From NCBI GenBank assembly GCA_958451705.1, contig CAUDRD010000052.1:1-8873 (forward strand): a stretch of 8,873 bases of DNA. The letters run 5' to 3'. Below are positions 1 through 7,430 of the stretch, piece by piece. Source of the DNA: an uncultured Oscillospiraceae bacterium. GTDB taxonomy: Bacteria; Bacillota; Clostridia; Oscillospirales; Acutalibacteraceae. The notes under the pieces are model-generated. The model did no database searches, had not been told where the DNA came from, and saw only the letters and a list, made by a program, of their open reading frames with translations. Both the position numbers and the translations under genes were made by a program. The first letter of the stretch is position 1; each line of letters opens with the position of its first letter.

Positions 1-1
1 T

Positions 2-2314
2 CACGGCTTGCGTAAGCAAAACCCAGAGGGAAAGAAAAAGGGATTGAGCAACTCTATTCCTGCAACCTGTTTCCCGACGGCTGCTGCTACCTCTTGTTCC
101 TGGAATGCAGATCTCATTTATAAGATGGGTCAGGCTCTGGGTGACGAGTGCAGAAAAGAGAAAGTTTCCGTACTTCTCGGACCCGGCGTTAACATGAAGC
201 GTTCTCCCCTGTGCGGACGCAACTTCGAGTATTTTTCTGAGGATCCTTACCTTGCCGGTAAGCTTGCCGCTTCCTTTATAAACGGCGTTCAGTCAAAGGG
301 TATCGGTACATCCATCAAGCACTTTGCTGCAAACAGCCAGGAAGCCAGAAGAATGGTTATTGATGAAGTCGTAGATGAAAGAGCTTTAAGAGAGATTTAT
401 CTTCCGGCTTTTGAGATCGCTGTTAAAGAGGCTCAGCCTTGGACGGTTATGAATGCATATAACCGCCTTAACGGTACATATTGTTCAGAAAACGAGTGGC
501 TTCAGCAGAAGGTGCTTCGTGACGAATGGGGCTTTGAAGGCCTTATTGTTACAGACTGGGGCGCCTCAGTTGACAGAGTTAAGGGCGTAAAATACGGAAC
601 AGACGTTGAAATGCCTACCTCCGGTGAGCTCAATGCAAAAAGAATAGTTGAAGCGGTTAAAAACGGAACTCTCGATGAAAGCGACCTTGACGCAAGAGTG
701 GATAATATAATCGAAATTCTTCTTCGTTCCGCTGAAACTCTTAAAGAAGAGCATACCTGCGATATGGATGCAAACCATAAAATTGCACGCCAGATCGCCG
801 GCGAAAGCGCAGTGCTCCTTAAAAATGAAGATGATATTCTTCCTGTTGACAAGTCAAAGAAGATTGCAGTAATTGGTGAAATGGCTGAAAAGCCCCGCTA
901 TCAGGGTGCCGGAAGCTCACTTATCAATCCCACAAAGCTTGATAATGCACTTGATTGCCTTAAAGAAGCTGGATACACGGTTATCTATGCAAGAGGCTAC
1001 GATAAAACCAAGGATGTAATCGACGGCGCACTTACAGCAGAGGCTGTAGAAGCTGCAAAGCAGGCAGATACAGTTCTCGTTTTTGCGGGACTTACTGAGG
1101 ATTTTGAAAGCGAAGGCTATGACAGAAGTCATATGGGTATGCCAAAGAGCCACAACGCTCTTATTGAAGCGGTTGCAGCTGCAAATCCTGAAACTGCGGT
1201 TATTTTAAGCGGCGGTTCATGCGTTGAGATGCCCTGGCTTGATAAAGTAAAGGTAGTTCTCAACGGCTCCCTCGGCGGACAGGCAGGAGCAGGCGCAATT
1301 GTCGATATTATAAGCGGAGCAGTTAACCCCTCAGGTAAGCTCAGCGAAACATATCCCCTTGCTCTTGAGGACAATCCCACTTACGGCAACTATCCCGGAG
1401 GAAGAGTTCTTGCCGAACATAAAGAGAGCATTTACATCGGATACAGATATTATGATACAGCTAAGAAGCCCGTTATGTTCCCCTTTGGTTACGGTTTGTC
1501 TTATACAACTTTCCAGTATTCCGACCTTAAGCTCAGCAGCAAAAAGATCAAAGACGGCGATGAGCTTACAGTGACCTTTAAAATAAAAAATACAGGTGAC
1601 ATTGACGGCGCAGAAATTGCACAGGTTTATGTAAAAGACGTTGAAAGCACAATTTTCCGTCCGGAGAAGGAACTTAAAGGCTTTACTAAGGTATTCCTTA
1701 AAGCGGGAGAGGAAAAGGAAGTTACAATCACCCTTAACAGACGTGCATTTGCTTTCTATAATATAAAGGCACAGGATTGGACAGTAGAGAGCGGCGACTT
1801 TGAAATTCTGGTAGGTGCTTCAAGTGCAGATATCAGACTTTCAGACACAGTTACCGTTGAAGCTGAAAAGGTTGAAATTCCCGATTACAGAGAAACTGCA
1901 CCTGCATATTATACCGCTGACATTGCCGCAATTGACGACAGCCAGTTTGAGGCAGTTCTCGGAAGACCAATTCCTCCCAGAGAGAGAGATAAGAGTGAGA
2001 AGCTTACAATTTATAACAATCTTGAGGACGCTGAGCATACAAAGTGGGGCGGCAAGATAAACAGGCTTATAAAGAAGGGCTTCTCAATGGCCACAAAGGA
2101 TGACGGATACAACGGCGGCATGATGGAAGCTATGGCTACACAGATTCCAATCAGAAACTTTATTCAGATGAGTATGGGCGTTTTCTCTGAAGAAATGGCA
2201 AAGGGAATGCTTATGATGATTAACGATGAGGGAGCAGGTAAAGGATTTGCAAAGATTTTGGGTGGTATTCCCAACGCTCTCAAGAATCTTAAAAATCTTC
2301 TCAACTCAATCTGA
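2..2314 (+). CDS. Glycoside hydrolase family 3 beta-glucosidase-type enzyme, 5' end missing
   Basis: The gene runs in from the left edge: the frame opens with H-G-L-R-K-Q, the middle of the conserved GH3 stretch around DGPHGLRKQ, so roughly 50-70 N-terminal residues are probably lost and any signal peptide cannot be judged. The enzyme should release terminal beta-linked glucose or a related sugar from oligosaccharides. Residues below count the TTG at base 8 as 1. The N-terminal barrel (to about 245) carries the nucleophile aspartate D183 in VTDWGA. The alpha/beta sandwich (about 275-505) holds ESEGYDR with E369 as probable acid/base. A fibronectin-III-like domain spans about 505-612. The last 150 or so residues form an extra tail rich in Met, Gly and Lys, which I recall from other clostridial GH3 proteins. 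I see no dockerin, cell-wall anchor or transmembrane segment. The family call is secure; the exact substrate (glucoside, xyloside, other) cannot be read from sequence. Confidence 0.93.
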   Translation, partial: HGLRKQNPEGKKKGLSNSIPATCFPTAAATSCSWNADLIYKMGQALGDECRKEKVSVLLGPGVNMKRSPLCGRNFEYFSEDPYLAGKLAASFINGVQSKGIGTSIKHFAANSQEARRMVIDEVVDERALREIYLPAFEIAVKEAQPWTVMNAYNRLNGTYCSENEWLQQKVLRDEWGFEGLIVTDWGASVDRVKGVKYGTDVEMPTSGELNAKRIVEAVKNGTLDESDLDARVDNIIEILLRSAETLKEEHTCDMDANHKIARQIAGESAVLLKNEDDILPVDKSKKIAVIGEMAEKPRYQGAGSSLINPTKLDNALDCLKEAGYTVIYARGYDKTKDVIDGALTAEAVEAAKQADTVLVFAGLTEDFESEGYDRSHMGMPKSHNALIEAVAAANPETAVILSGGSCVEMPWLDKVKVVLNGSLGGQAGAGAIVDIISGAVNPSGKLSETYPLALEDNPTYGNYPGGRVLAEHKESIYIGYRYYDTAKKPVMFPFGYGLSYTTFQYSDLKLSSKKIKDGDELTVTFKIKNTGDIDGAEIAQVYVKDVESTIFRPEKELKGFTKVFLKAGEEKEVTITLNRRAFAFYNIKAQDWTVESGDFEILVGASSADIRLSDTVTVEAEKVEIPDYRETAPAYYTADIAAIDDSQFEAVLGRPIPPRERDKSEKLTIYNNLEDAEHTKWGGKINRLIKKGFSMATKDDGYNGGMMEAMATQIPIRNFIQMSMGVFSEEMAKGMLMMINDEGAGKGFAKILGGIPNALKNLKNLLNSI

Positions 2315-2371
2315 TGACTTAAAGTAAATGAGTTTCAAGATTTAAAAGGTTAATAAGACTTATAATAACGG

Positions 2372-2408
2372 ACCTGCGGATAGGAAATAACCTATCCGCA
2401 GGTTTTTT
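2372..2408 (+). terminator. Rho-independent terminator of the GH3 gene
   Basis: A perfect 13-bp inverted repeat (ACCTGCGGATAGG / CCTATCCGCAGGT) encloses a 6-nt loop, AAATAA, and ends in six T. It starts 58 bases past the GH3 stop. The stem is GC-rich next to the T-run, as in a classic intrinsic terminator. It separates GH3 transcription from the repeat region and from mnmE. Confidence 0.92.
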
Positions 2409-2519
2409 GATCGCTAATATTTTGATAAGGAGTTTTATTTTTGTTTCTGCTCTTTAATCTTTACTTTGATAAACAGGGATTTTTCAAACGCAGGCTTTTA
2501 TGGTTGTTCGGTGCCGTCA

Positions 2520-2622
2520 GTCCGTGTGCGTCATGTATGCGGACTTAATCCGCCGCAGGCAGCTATAGTTGTTTTTTACTGTTTATTCAGTGTGCGAATT
2601 GCATACAGGCTCAGCCTGCTGT
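2520..2622 (+). repeat. Tandem pair of GTGTGCG hairpin modules, copy 1
   Basis: Two modules whose GTGTGCG cores begin at 2524 and 2590, 66 nt apart. Each core is followed within about 20 nt by a short inverted repeat: GCGGA/TCCGC in the first, CAGGCT/AGCCTG around a single central base in the second. The stretch 2550-2574 is identical to 3113-3137 (25 bases) and 2590-2622 is identical to 3152-3184 (33 bases), so this pair and the pair before mnmE derive from one composite unit. It is not protein-coding. Confidence 0.85.
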
Positions 2623-2670
2623 GCGGCTTATGTGCAGGTTTAATCTGCGCCACTCATGCCGTGGCGGGCA

Positions 2671-2700
2671 CTTCCTTTTGCCCATAGCAGCAAAAGGAAG
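2671..2700. repeat. Perfect 11-bp stem-loop
   Basis: CTTCCTTTTGC (2671-2681) pairs perfectly with GCAAAAGGAAG (2690-2700) around an 8-nt loop. No T-run follows on the + strand, so it does not look like a terminator. It sits directly before a second GC-rich stem, giving two stacked hairpins in the repeat region. Function unknown. Confidence 0.7.
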
Positions 2701-2713
2701 CAAAAATGCATTT

Positions 2714-2733
2714 GCGGCGGAGGTTTCCGCCGC
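2714..2733. repeat. GC-rich 8-bp stem with 4-nt loop
   Basis: GCGGCGGA (2714-2721) pairs with TCCGCCGC (2726-2733) across the loop GGTT. It lies 13 bases after the preceding 11-bp stem-loop. No T-run follows. It is part of the structured repeat DNA between the GH3 gene and mnmE; function unknown. Confidence 0.65.
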
Positions 2734-2832
2734 CTTGCCAAAACAGCAAGTACTAATCAGCGCAAAGTTGATTTTCTGCTAAACGCCCGCCGACGGCAGC
2801 CCAAAGGGTTTATTCCATCATCCTCAAACAGC

Positions 2833-3127
2833 AAACGATTTATTACTTTCCATATATTTTCCTTTGCCGCCGGCTTGGCTGTGCAAGCGTTCACAAATTC
2901 ACGTCGGCAGTTTGGAGGGCGTTGTTTTATCACCGTCAAAGAATAAACGCTTTACTTCTTACAATATCTTTTCTCTTGCCGACGTGGCGACTGTCAAAAG
3001 GTAAGTTTTGTGCGGTTCTTTGGTTTCGTACCTTATCTTTGCATAAACTTTGACGCAGGCATTTCTATTATCTTTAACAGTCATTTAGTGTGCGAATTGA
3101 AAGCGGACGTGTCCGCCGCAGGCAGCT
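2833..3127 (+). repeat. Long inverted repeat, left copy (about 300 bp)
   Basis: This stretch is the reverse complement of the segment from 8571 to about 8866. The part 2976-3127 is nearly identical to its partner: one substitution plus a 4-for-5-base difference over about 152 bases. By hand alignment, the outer part 2833-2975 is about 75-80 percent identical with few or no gaps. It contains an internal repeat: the AAACG..TTTA..T box begins at 2833 and again at 2945, 112 bases apart, each time leading into a CTTGCCG/TTTGCCG segment. CACGTCGGC (2900-2908) and GCCGACGTG (2978-2986) form an internal inverted pair. No transposase is encoded, so it resembles a miniature, non-autonomous or intergenic repeat element. 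Confidence 0.85.
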
Positions 3128-3184
3128 ATAGTTGTTTGTTACCGTTAGTCGGTGTGCGAATTGCATACAGGCTCAGCCTGCTGT
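3081..3184 (+). repeat. Tandem pair of GTGTGCG hairpin modules, copy 2
   Basis: The cores begin at 3088 and 3152, 64 nt apart. The first leads into the palindrome GCGGACGTGTCCGC (3103-3116), the second into CAGGCTCAGCCTG. The first module belongs to the part of the long inverted element shared with the right-hand copy. The second is an exact 33-base match to 2590-2622. The pair ends about 10 bases before the -35 box of mnmE. Confidence 0.85.
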
Positions 3185-3193
3185 AAACTAAGT

Positions 3194-3222
3194 TTGCATT
3201 TAATATGATATTGCCTTATAAT
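3194..3222 (+). promoter_or_regulatory. Sigma-A-type promoter of mnmE
   Basis: TTGCAT at 3194-3199 and TATAAT at 3217-3222 are separated by exactly 17 bases: a perfect -10 box and a 4/6 -35 box. Transcription should start near 3229, leaving a leader of about 27 nt before the mnmE ATG. The surrounding DNA is strongly AT-rich, unlike the GC-rich hairpins just upstream. This is inferred from consensus only. Confidence 0.75.
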
Positions 3223-3255
3223 ATAATAATATTTAAATGAAAGGAGCTTTTGCAA

Positions 3256-4620
3256 ATGTCCTCAACAATCGCCGCAATTGCGACACCTCTCGCAGCAGGA
3301 GGAATAGGTATAATACGAATTTCCGGTGACGATGCGCTGAATATCGCCGATAAGGTTTTTCGCTGTAAATCCGGAAAAAAACTCTGTGACGCCAAAGGAT
3401 ATACCGCTCACTACGGCAGAGCTTTCGATGAAAAGGGCGATATTGACGAGGTAATTGCAATAGTTTACCGAGCTCCTAAAAGCTATACCGGTGAGGATGT
3501 TGCTGAGATTTCCTGTCACGGGGGACTTCTTGTTGTGCAGCGAGTGCTCAGAAGTGTGTTTGCTGCCGGAGCTTCTGCCGCAGGTCCCGGAGAATTTACG
3601 AAGCGTGCCTTTCTAAACGGAAAAATCGACCTTGCCGAAGCTGAGGGCGTTATGGATATAATCAACGCCGGAAGCGAACAGGCTGCAAATGCTGCGCTGA
3701 ATCTCCGTGACGGAGCTCTTAGCCGTGAAGCCGATGACATATGTCAGAATCTCATTTCAGCTTCCGCACATATGGCGGCATGGGTGGATTACCCGGAAGA
3801 CGATGTGCCGGAACTTGATTACAGCGTGCTCTCCTATACTCTTAAGCATTGCGGCGACAGAATTGAAAAACTTATAAGCCGTTATGACAGCGGAAAGGCC
3901 GTGACCGAGGGAGTAAATGCGGTTATTGCAGGAAAACCCAATGCCGGAAAGTCAACCCTTATGAATGCCCTTGCAGGAGTGCAGAAGTCCATAGTGACTC
4001 CAGTTGCAGGAACAACCCGTGACGTGGTGGAGGAGACAGTGCGCCTTGGAAATGTGGTTCTGCGTCTTGCGGATACTGCCGGAATAAGGGAAACCGGGGA
4101 TATTGTAGAGAGCATCGGCGTCGATATGGCAAAGCAGCGCCTTGAAAGAGCGGAGCTTGTCTTTGCCGTCTTTGATTTGTCGGAGCCTTTCACCGATGAA
4201 GACGAAGAACTTTGCAGAATATGCCGGGAGAAAAAATCCATTGCAATTCTCAATAAGAGCGATCTTGACACTGTAATGGATATTTCTAAAATAGAAAAAT
4301 ACTTTTCTGAAACAGTAACTATCAGCGCCGAAAGCGGAGATAATCTGGAAGCTCTCGAAAAAGCGGTGGAACGTGTTCTCGGAACTGCGGAGTTTGATTC
4401 ATCTGCGCCAATGGCTGCAAGTGAAAGACAGAGGGACTGCTGCCGTCGGGCTCTTCAGTATATAAACGAGGGAGTAGAGGGATTAAATGCAGGAGTTACC
4501 CTGGATGCCATTAATGTCCTTACCGACTGTGCCATTGATGCTCTTTTGGAGCTTACAGGTAAAAAAGCCGGAGAAGAGGTAATAAACGAGGTCTTTTCAC
4601 GTTTCTGTGTAGGTAAATAA
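3256..4620 (+). CDS. mnmE: tRNA modification GTPase MnmE
   Basis: A cytoplasmic GTPase that, with MnmG, installs the carboxymethylaminomethyl group (or aminomethyl variant) on C5 of wobble uridine 34 in tRNAs for split codon boxes. The start is ATG 3256, because AGGAG at 3242-3246 lies 9 bases upstream; an in-frame TTG at 3250 is too close to it. The product is 454 residues, the same length as the E. coli protein. The N-terminal folate-binding, TrmE-like domain (1 to about 118) opens with TIAAIATPLAAGGIGIIRIS. A helical domain follows, interrupted by the GTPase domain: G1 GKPNAGKS (226-233), G2 TTRD (253-256), G3 DTAG (273-276), G4 NKSD (333-336). The C-terminus ends C-V-G-K with catalytic C451, against the usual C-I-G-K. 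It is the first gene of the run, with its own promoter. Nothing is broken. Confidence 0.97.
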   Translation: MSSTIAAIATPLAAGGIGIIRISGDDALNIADKVFRCKSGKKLCDAKGYTAHYGRAFDEKGDIDEVIAIVYRAPKSYTGEDVAEISCHGGLLVVQRVLRSVFAAGASAAGPGEFTKRAFLNGKIDLAEAEGVMDIINAGSEQAANAALNLRDGALSREADDICQNLISASAHMAAWVDYPEDDVPELDYSVLSYTLKHCGDRIEKLISRYDSGKAVTEGVNAVIAGKPNAGKSTLMNALAGVQKSIVTPVAGTTRDVVEETVRLGNVVLRLADTAGIRETGDIVESIGVDMAKQRLERAELVFAVFDLSEPFTDEDEELCRICREKKSIAILNKSDLDTVMDISKIEKYFSETVTISAESGDNLEALEKAVERVLGTAEFDSSAPMAASERQRDCCRRALQYINEGVEGLNAGVTLDAINVLTDCAIDALLELTGKKAGEEVINEVFSRFCVGK

Positions 4621-4766
4621 TTATATGTACAAAACCGATAAGTCGGGAGCATTTAAAGCTTACAGTATCGGTTAGCTATCAGGACTTTGTATCGCTTCTT
4701 AGTAAAATTAAAGCGCAAAGAACAATTTGCGTATACTATTATATATTATATAGGCTGTGAGGTTTT

Positions 4767-6635
4767 ATGAGTTATTTTGCAAAAGAATTTGACGCCGTTG
4801 TTATCGGTGCAGGTCACGCAGGTATAGAGGCCTGCCTTGCCTGTGCAAGGCTCGGCTGTAAAACGGGAATTTTTACAATCAATATTGACTGGGTAGGCAA
4901 TATGCCCTGCAATCCGTCAATCGGAGGAACATCAAAGGGACACCTTGTCCGTGAAATCGACGCTCTTGGGGGAGAGATGGGCAAAGCGGCCGACTCTAAT
5001 CTCCTGCAAAGCCGTATGCTCAATTTAGGTAAGGGACCTGCGGTACACAGCCTCCGTGCCCAGATAGACAGGCGTAAATATGCAGCCTATATGAAGCGCA
5101 CTTTGGAGAAACAGAAAAACCTCGAACTGCGTCAGGCTGAAATCATTGACCTTTGGCAGGATGAAAATAAACTGTGGCATCTTGTAACGGCTCTCGGTGC
5201 GGAGTATACCTCCAAAGCCGTAATCCTCTCTACGGGAACTTTTCTGGGCGGAAGAATTTATGTTGGCGATGTTTCCTATGAAAGCGGCCCTGACGGAATG
5301 TTCCCTGCAACCCGTCTTTCAGTGGCTCTCAAAAAGCTGGGTGTACCTCTGCGCCGTTTCAAAACGGGAACTCCGTCGAGAGTTAACAGAAACAGCATTG
5401 ATTTTTCAAATCTCGAGCCTCAGGCAGGGGATGAACGTATAGTTCCTTTTTCTTTTGACGACGATGCATCACAGCTTAAAAATACTGAGTTATGCTATGT
5501 TACCTATACAAATCAGGAGACAAAACGCATTATAACCGAAAATCTCCACCGTTCACCCCTTTACGGTGGAAAAATAGAGGGCGTCGGCCCCAGATATTGC
5601 CCCAGTATTGAGGATAAGATTGTCCGCTTTGCGGAAAAGGAACGTCATCAGATATTCATTGAGCCCTGCGGAGGGGACACGGACGAAATGTATCTTCAGG
5701 GACTTTCTTCTTCACTTCCCGAAGATGTACAGCTCAGTTTCCTTAAAACAATCCCCGGGCTGGAACACTGTCAGGTTATGAGAACGGCATACGCTATTGA
5801 ATACGACTGCGTTGACCCTCTGGCACTGGCTCCCACGCTGGAGTTTCTCGATTTGCCGGGACTTTTCGGCGCAGGACAGTTTAACGGCTCCAGCGGATAC
5901 GAGGAAGCGGCGGCTCAGGGACTGGTAGCGGGAATAAACGCAGCAAGACTCATAAAAGGGGAGAGCCCATTTATCCTTGACCGTGCCAGCTCATATATCG
6001 GAACTTTAATCGATGACCTTGTTACGAAGGGCTGCTCCGACCCCTACAGAATGATGACTTCACGCTCCGAGTACCGTCTAATTCTCCGTCAAGATAACGC
6101 CGATTTGCGTTTAACTCCTATGGGATATGAAATCGGGCTTATCAGCGAAGAGCGAATGAAAAAATTCCTTCATAAGAAAGAGCTTATTGCTCAGGAGCGT
6201 AGAAGAGCGGAAAAGCTTTCAATACCCATGTCGGAGGAACTGGATAAGCTCCTTGTTTCTCTGGGAACGGCTCCTCTTAAAACGGGAGTGAAGTTTGCGG
6301 AGCTTTTAAAGCGTCCTCAACTTACATATGAGAATTTGGCTCCCTTCGATAAAAACCGTCCCGACCTGCCATATGAGATTTTTGAGCAGGTTGAGATTGA
6401 AATAAAGTACGAGGGATATATAAAACGTCAGCAGGCGCAGATTGATGAAATGCGCCGTCTTGAAAAGAAGCTGATACCGGCGGATATGGATTACCACGCA
6501 ATCAGCGGACTTCGCCTTGAAGCGGTGGAAAAGCTTGCGAAAATCCGTCCGGCAAGCATTGGACAGGCTTCGAGAATATCGGGAGTAAGCCCGGCGGATA
6601 TTTCCGTTTTGCTTATTCACCTTGCAAGGGGATGA
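4767..6635 (+). CDS. mnmG: tRNA uridine-5-carboxymethylaminomethyl modification enzyme MnmG (GidA)
   Basis: An FAD-dependent partner of MnmE in wobble-uridine modification; it binds FAD, NADH and tRNA in a heterotetramer. The product is 622 residues, full length for the long bacterial form. The dinucleotide-binding loop GAGHAG is at 14-19. The conserved block CNPSIGG..KG follows with C48, and GPRYCPSIEDKIVRF carries C278; these correspond to the two conserved cysteines of the E. coli protein (47 and 277). AGQFNGSSGYEEAAAQG and SRSEYRLILRQDNADLRL are further family signatures, and the C-terminal helical, MnmE-contacting domain ends with ISGVSPADISVLLIHL. The start ATG follows GTGAGG by only 4 bases, a modest ribosome site. 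A 146-base gap separates it from mnmE. It holds an AT-rich candidate promoter (TATACT at 4732-4737 with a poor -35) and an 8-bp inverted repeat (4633-4640 / 4666-4673), so mnmG may be transcribed both by readthrough and independently. Confidence 0.97.
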   Translation: MSYFAKEFDAVVIGAGHAGIEACLACARLGCKTGIFTINIDWVGNMPCNPSIGGTSKGHLVREIDALGGEMGKAADSNLLQSRMLNLGKGPAVHSLRAQIDRRKYAAYMKRTLEKQKNLELRQAEIIDLWQDENKLWHLVTALGAEYTSKAVILSTGTFLGGRIYVGDVSYESGPDGMFPATRLSVALKKLGVPLRRFKTGTPSRVNRNSIDFSNLEPQAGDERIVPFSFDDDASQLKNTELCYVTYTNQETKRIITENLHRSPLYGGKIEGVGPRYCPSIEDKIVRFAEKERHQIFIEPCGGDTDEMYLQGLSSSLPEDVQLSFLKTIPGLEHCQVMRTAYAIEYDCVDPLALAPTLEFLDLPGLFGAGQFNGSSGYEEAAAQGLVAGINAARLIKGESPFILDRASSYIGTLIDDLVTKGCSDPYRMMTSRSEYRLILRQDNADLRLTPMGYEIGLISEERMKKFLHKKELIAQERRRAEKLSIPMSEELDKLLVSLGTAPLKTGVKFAELLKRPQLTYENLAPFDKNRPDLPYEIFEQVEIEIKYEGYIKRQQAQIDEMRRLEKKLIPADMDYHAISGLRLEAVEKLAKIRPASIGQASRISGVSPADISVLLIHLARG

Positions 6636-6639
6636 GAAT

Positions 6640-7356
6640 ATGTATGTTTCACGTGAAACATTAATAAAAGAGTGCGGCGAGATAGGAATTGAGCTTAGCG
6701 AAGAGCAGCTTCAGGATTTTGAGAAATTCGCCGAAATGGTTGTGGAAACAAACAAGCATTTAAATCTTACCGCCATAACCGACCCTGAGGGAATAGCCGT
6801 AAAGCATTTTACCGACAGCCTCACGCTCCTTACGGCCATTGATATACCGAAAGGGGCTAAGGTATTAGATGTTGGAACCGGCGGAGGTTTCCCGGCGGTG
6901 CCTCTTATGATTGTAAGACGTGATATTGATATGACAATGGTGGATTCCACTGCAAAGCGTCTTAAATTTGTGGATTCGGCGGTTAAAGCCCTTTCTCTTA
7001 ACGGAGTTACCGTTCATTCGAGAGCGGAGGAGCTGGGTAAAAATAAAGGGTACCGAGAAAAGTTCGATTTTGTCACTGCAAGAGCTGTTGCAAATCTCCG
7101 TGATCTTTCAGAGTACTGTCTGCCTTTTGTAAAGGTGGGAGGATGCTTTATAGCTATGAAAGGACCTCTTGCTTCTGAGGAAATTAAGGATGCACAGAAC
7201 GCTATTAAGATACTGGGCGGAGAAATTAAGGAGATAAAAAACATCACTCTTTCCGATGCGGGGGAGAGAAACATGGTTTTAATAAAAAAGATATCGCAAA
7301 CTCCGCCAAAATATCCACGTCCCTCGGCACAAATCGCAAAGCGCCCCCTCGTTTAA
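6640..7356 (+). CDS. rsmG: 16S rRNA (guanine-N7)-methyltransferase RsmG (GidB)
   Basis: A cytoplasmic SAM-dependent enzyme that methylates N7 of G527 (E. coli numbering) in the 530 loop of 16S rRNA. ATG 6640 is chosen because AAGGGG at 6626-6631 lies 8 bases upstream; an in-frame TTG at 6622 would overlap mnmG and the ribosome site. The product is 238 residues, normal for the family. It has LTAITDPEGIAVKHFTDSL near residue 45, SAM motif I VLDVGTGGGFP at 75-85, the acidic motif VDSTAKRLKFVD, DFVTARAVANLRDL from 143, and a typical lysine/proline-rich C-terminus with KYPR. It begins 4 bases after the mnmG stop, so the two are co-transcribed and probably translationally coupled. Codons 3-7, with the last base of codon 2, are a perfect parS palindrome, so the N-terminal residues Y-V-S-R-E-T are fixed partly by DNA-binding needs. 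Confidence 0.96.
   Translation: MYVSRETLIKECGEIGIELSEEQLQDFEKFAEMVVETNKHLNLTAITDPEGIAVKHFTDSLTLLTAIDIPKGAKVLDVGTGGGFPAVPLMIVRRDIDMTMVDSTAKRLKFVDSAVKALSLNGVTVHSRAEELGKNKGYREKFDFVTARAVANLRDLSEYCLPFVKVGGCFIAMKGPLASEEIKDAQNAIKILGGEIKEIKNITLSDAGERNMVLIKKISQTPPKYPRPSAQIAKRPLV
6645..6660. other. parS centromere site (perfect palindrome) inside rsmG
   Basis: TGTTTCACGTGAAACA is a perfect 16-bp palindrome and matches the parS consensus known from Bacillus and many other bacteria (TGTTNCACGTGAAACA). It is the nucleation and CTP-dependent loading site for ParB. It begins 5 bases past the A of the rsmG start codon. That it loads ParB in this organism is inferred from sequence identity and from the origin-proximal gene neighbourhood. 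Confidence 0.9.
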
Positions 7357-7401
7357 TGTAAATAACTGTAATTTGCAGCGTTTTTCTGCGATGAGAAAAG
7401 C

Positions 7402-7430
7402 TGGAAATCAAATCCCTCCTGTGGTATTCT
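7402..7430 (+). promoter_or_regulatory. Possible promoter for the noc gene
   Basis: TATTCT (7425-7430) is preceded by TG plus one base, an extended -10, and lies 17 bases after TGGAAA (7402-7407), a 4/6 -35. A start near 7437 would make an mRNA lacking the left arm of the inverted repeat that covers the noc ribosome site. The consensus match is moderate, so this is a candidate only. Confidence 0.35.

Larger units (their letters stand above)
2410..3190. other. Gene-poor repeat and hairpin region
   Basis: About 780 bases with no convincing gene. Open frames exist on both strands, but none has a good ribosome binding site joined to a protein-like sequence, and their translations are Cys/Arg-rich products of the repeats themselves. 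The content is a stretch of AT-rich spacer (2410-2500), a pair of 66-nt-spaced hairpin modules, two large isolated stem-loops, the left copy of a roughly 300-bp inverted element, and a second pair of hairpin modules ending just before the mnmE promoter. An AAGGAG at about 2428 precedes a TTG-started frame of about 35 codons with a hydrophobic start, but that frame runs into the first repeat module and I do not call it. Confidence 0.7.

Noticed and set aside
2424..2535. Small hydrophobic peptide gene (TTG start after AAGGAG, about 35 codons)
   Set aside because: It uses a non-ATG start, its C-terminal third is made of repeat-module sequence, and there is no promoter or homology I can point to. 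Evidence is too thin to call a gene.
2466..2946. Open frames of 73 and 96 codons across the repeat region, plus antisense frames
   Set aside because: They run through the hairpin modules and inverted element, lack matched ribosome sites, and their translations are Cys/Arg-rich and low in protein-like pattern. The repeats explain them.
2520..3184. CRISPR array
   Set aside because: There is a 64-66-nt period but only paired modules, the repeat portion is imperfect, the intervals are shared between copies rather than unique spacers, and no cas genes are present.
4596..4611. Third parS at the end of mnmE (TTTTCACGTTTCTG)
   Set aside because: Only the left half matches; the right half lacks GAAAC. 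It is explained by codons for F-S-R-F.
4633..4673. Terminator or riboswitch in the mnmE-mnmG gap
   Set aside because: The 8-bp inverted repeat has a 25-nt loop and no T-run, and no known riboswitch core is recognisable. I could support only a weak structure.
6622..6639. Upstream TTG start for rsmG
   Set aside because: It overlaps the end of mnmG and contains the AAGGGG ribosome site. ATG 6640 has correct spacing and gives the usual family length.
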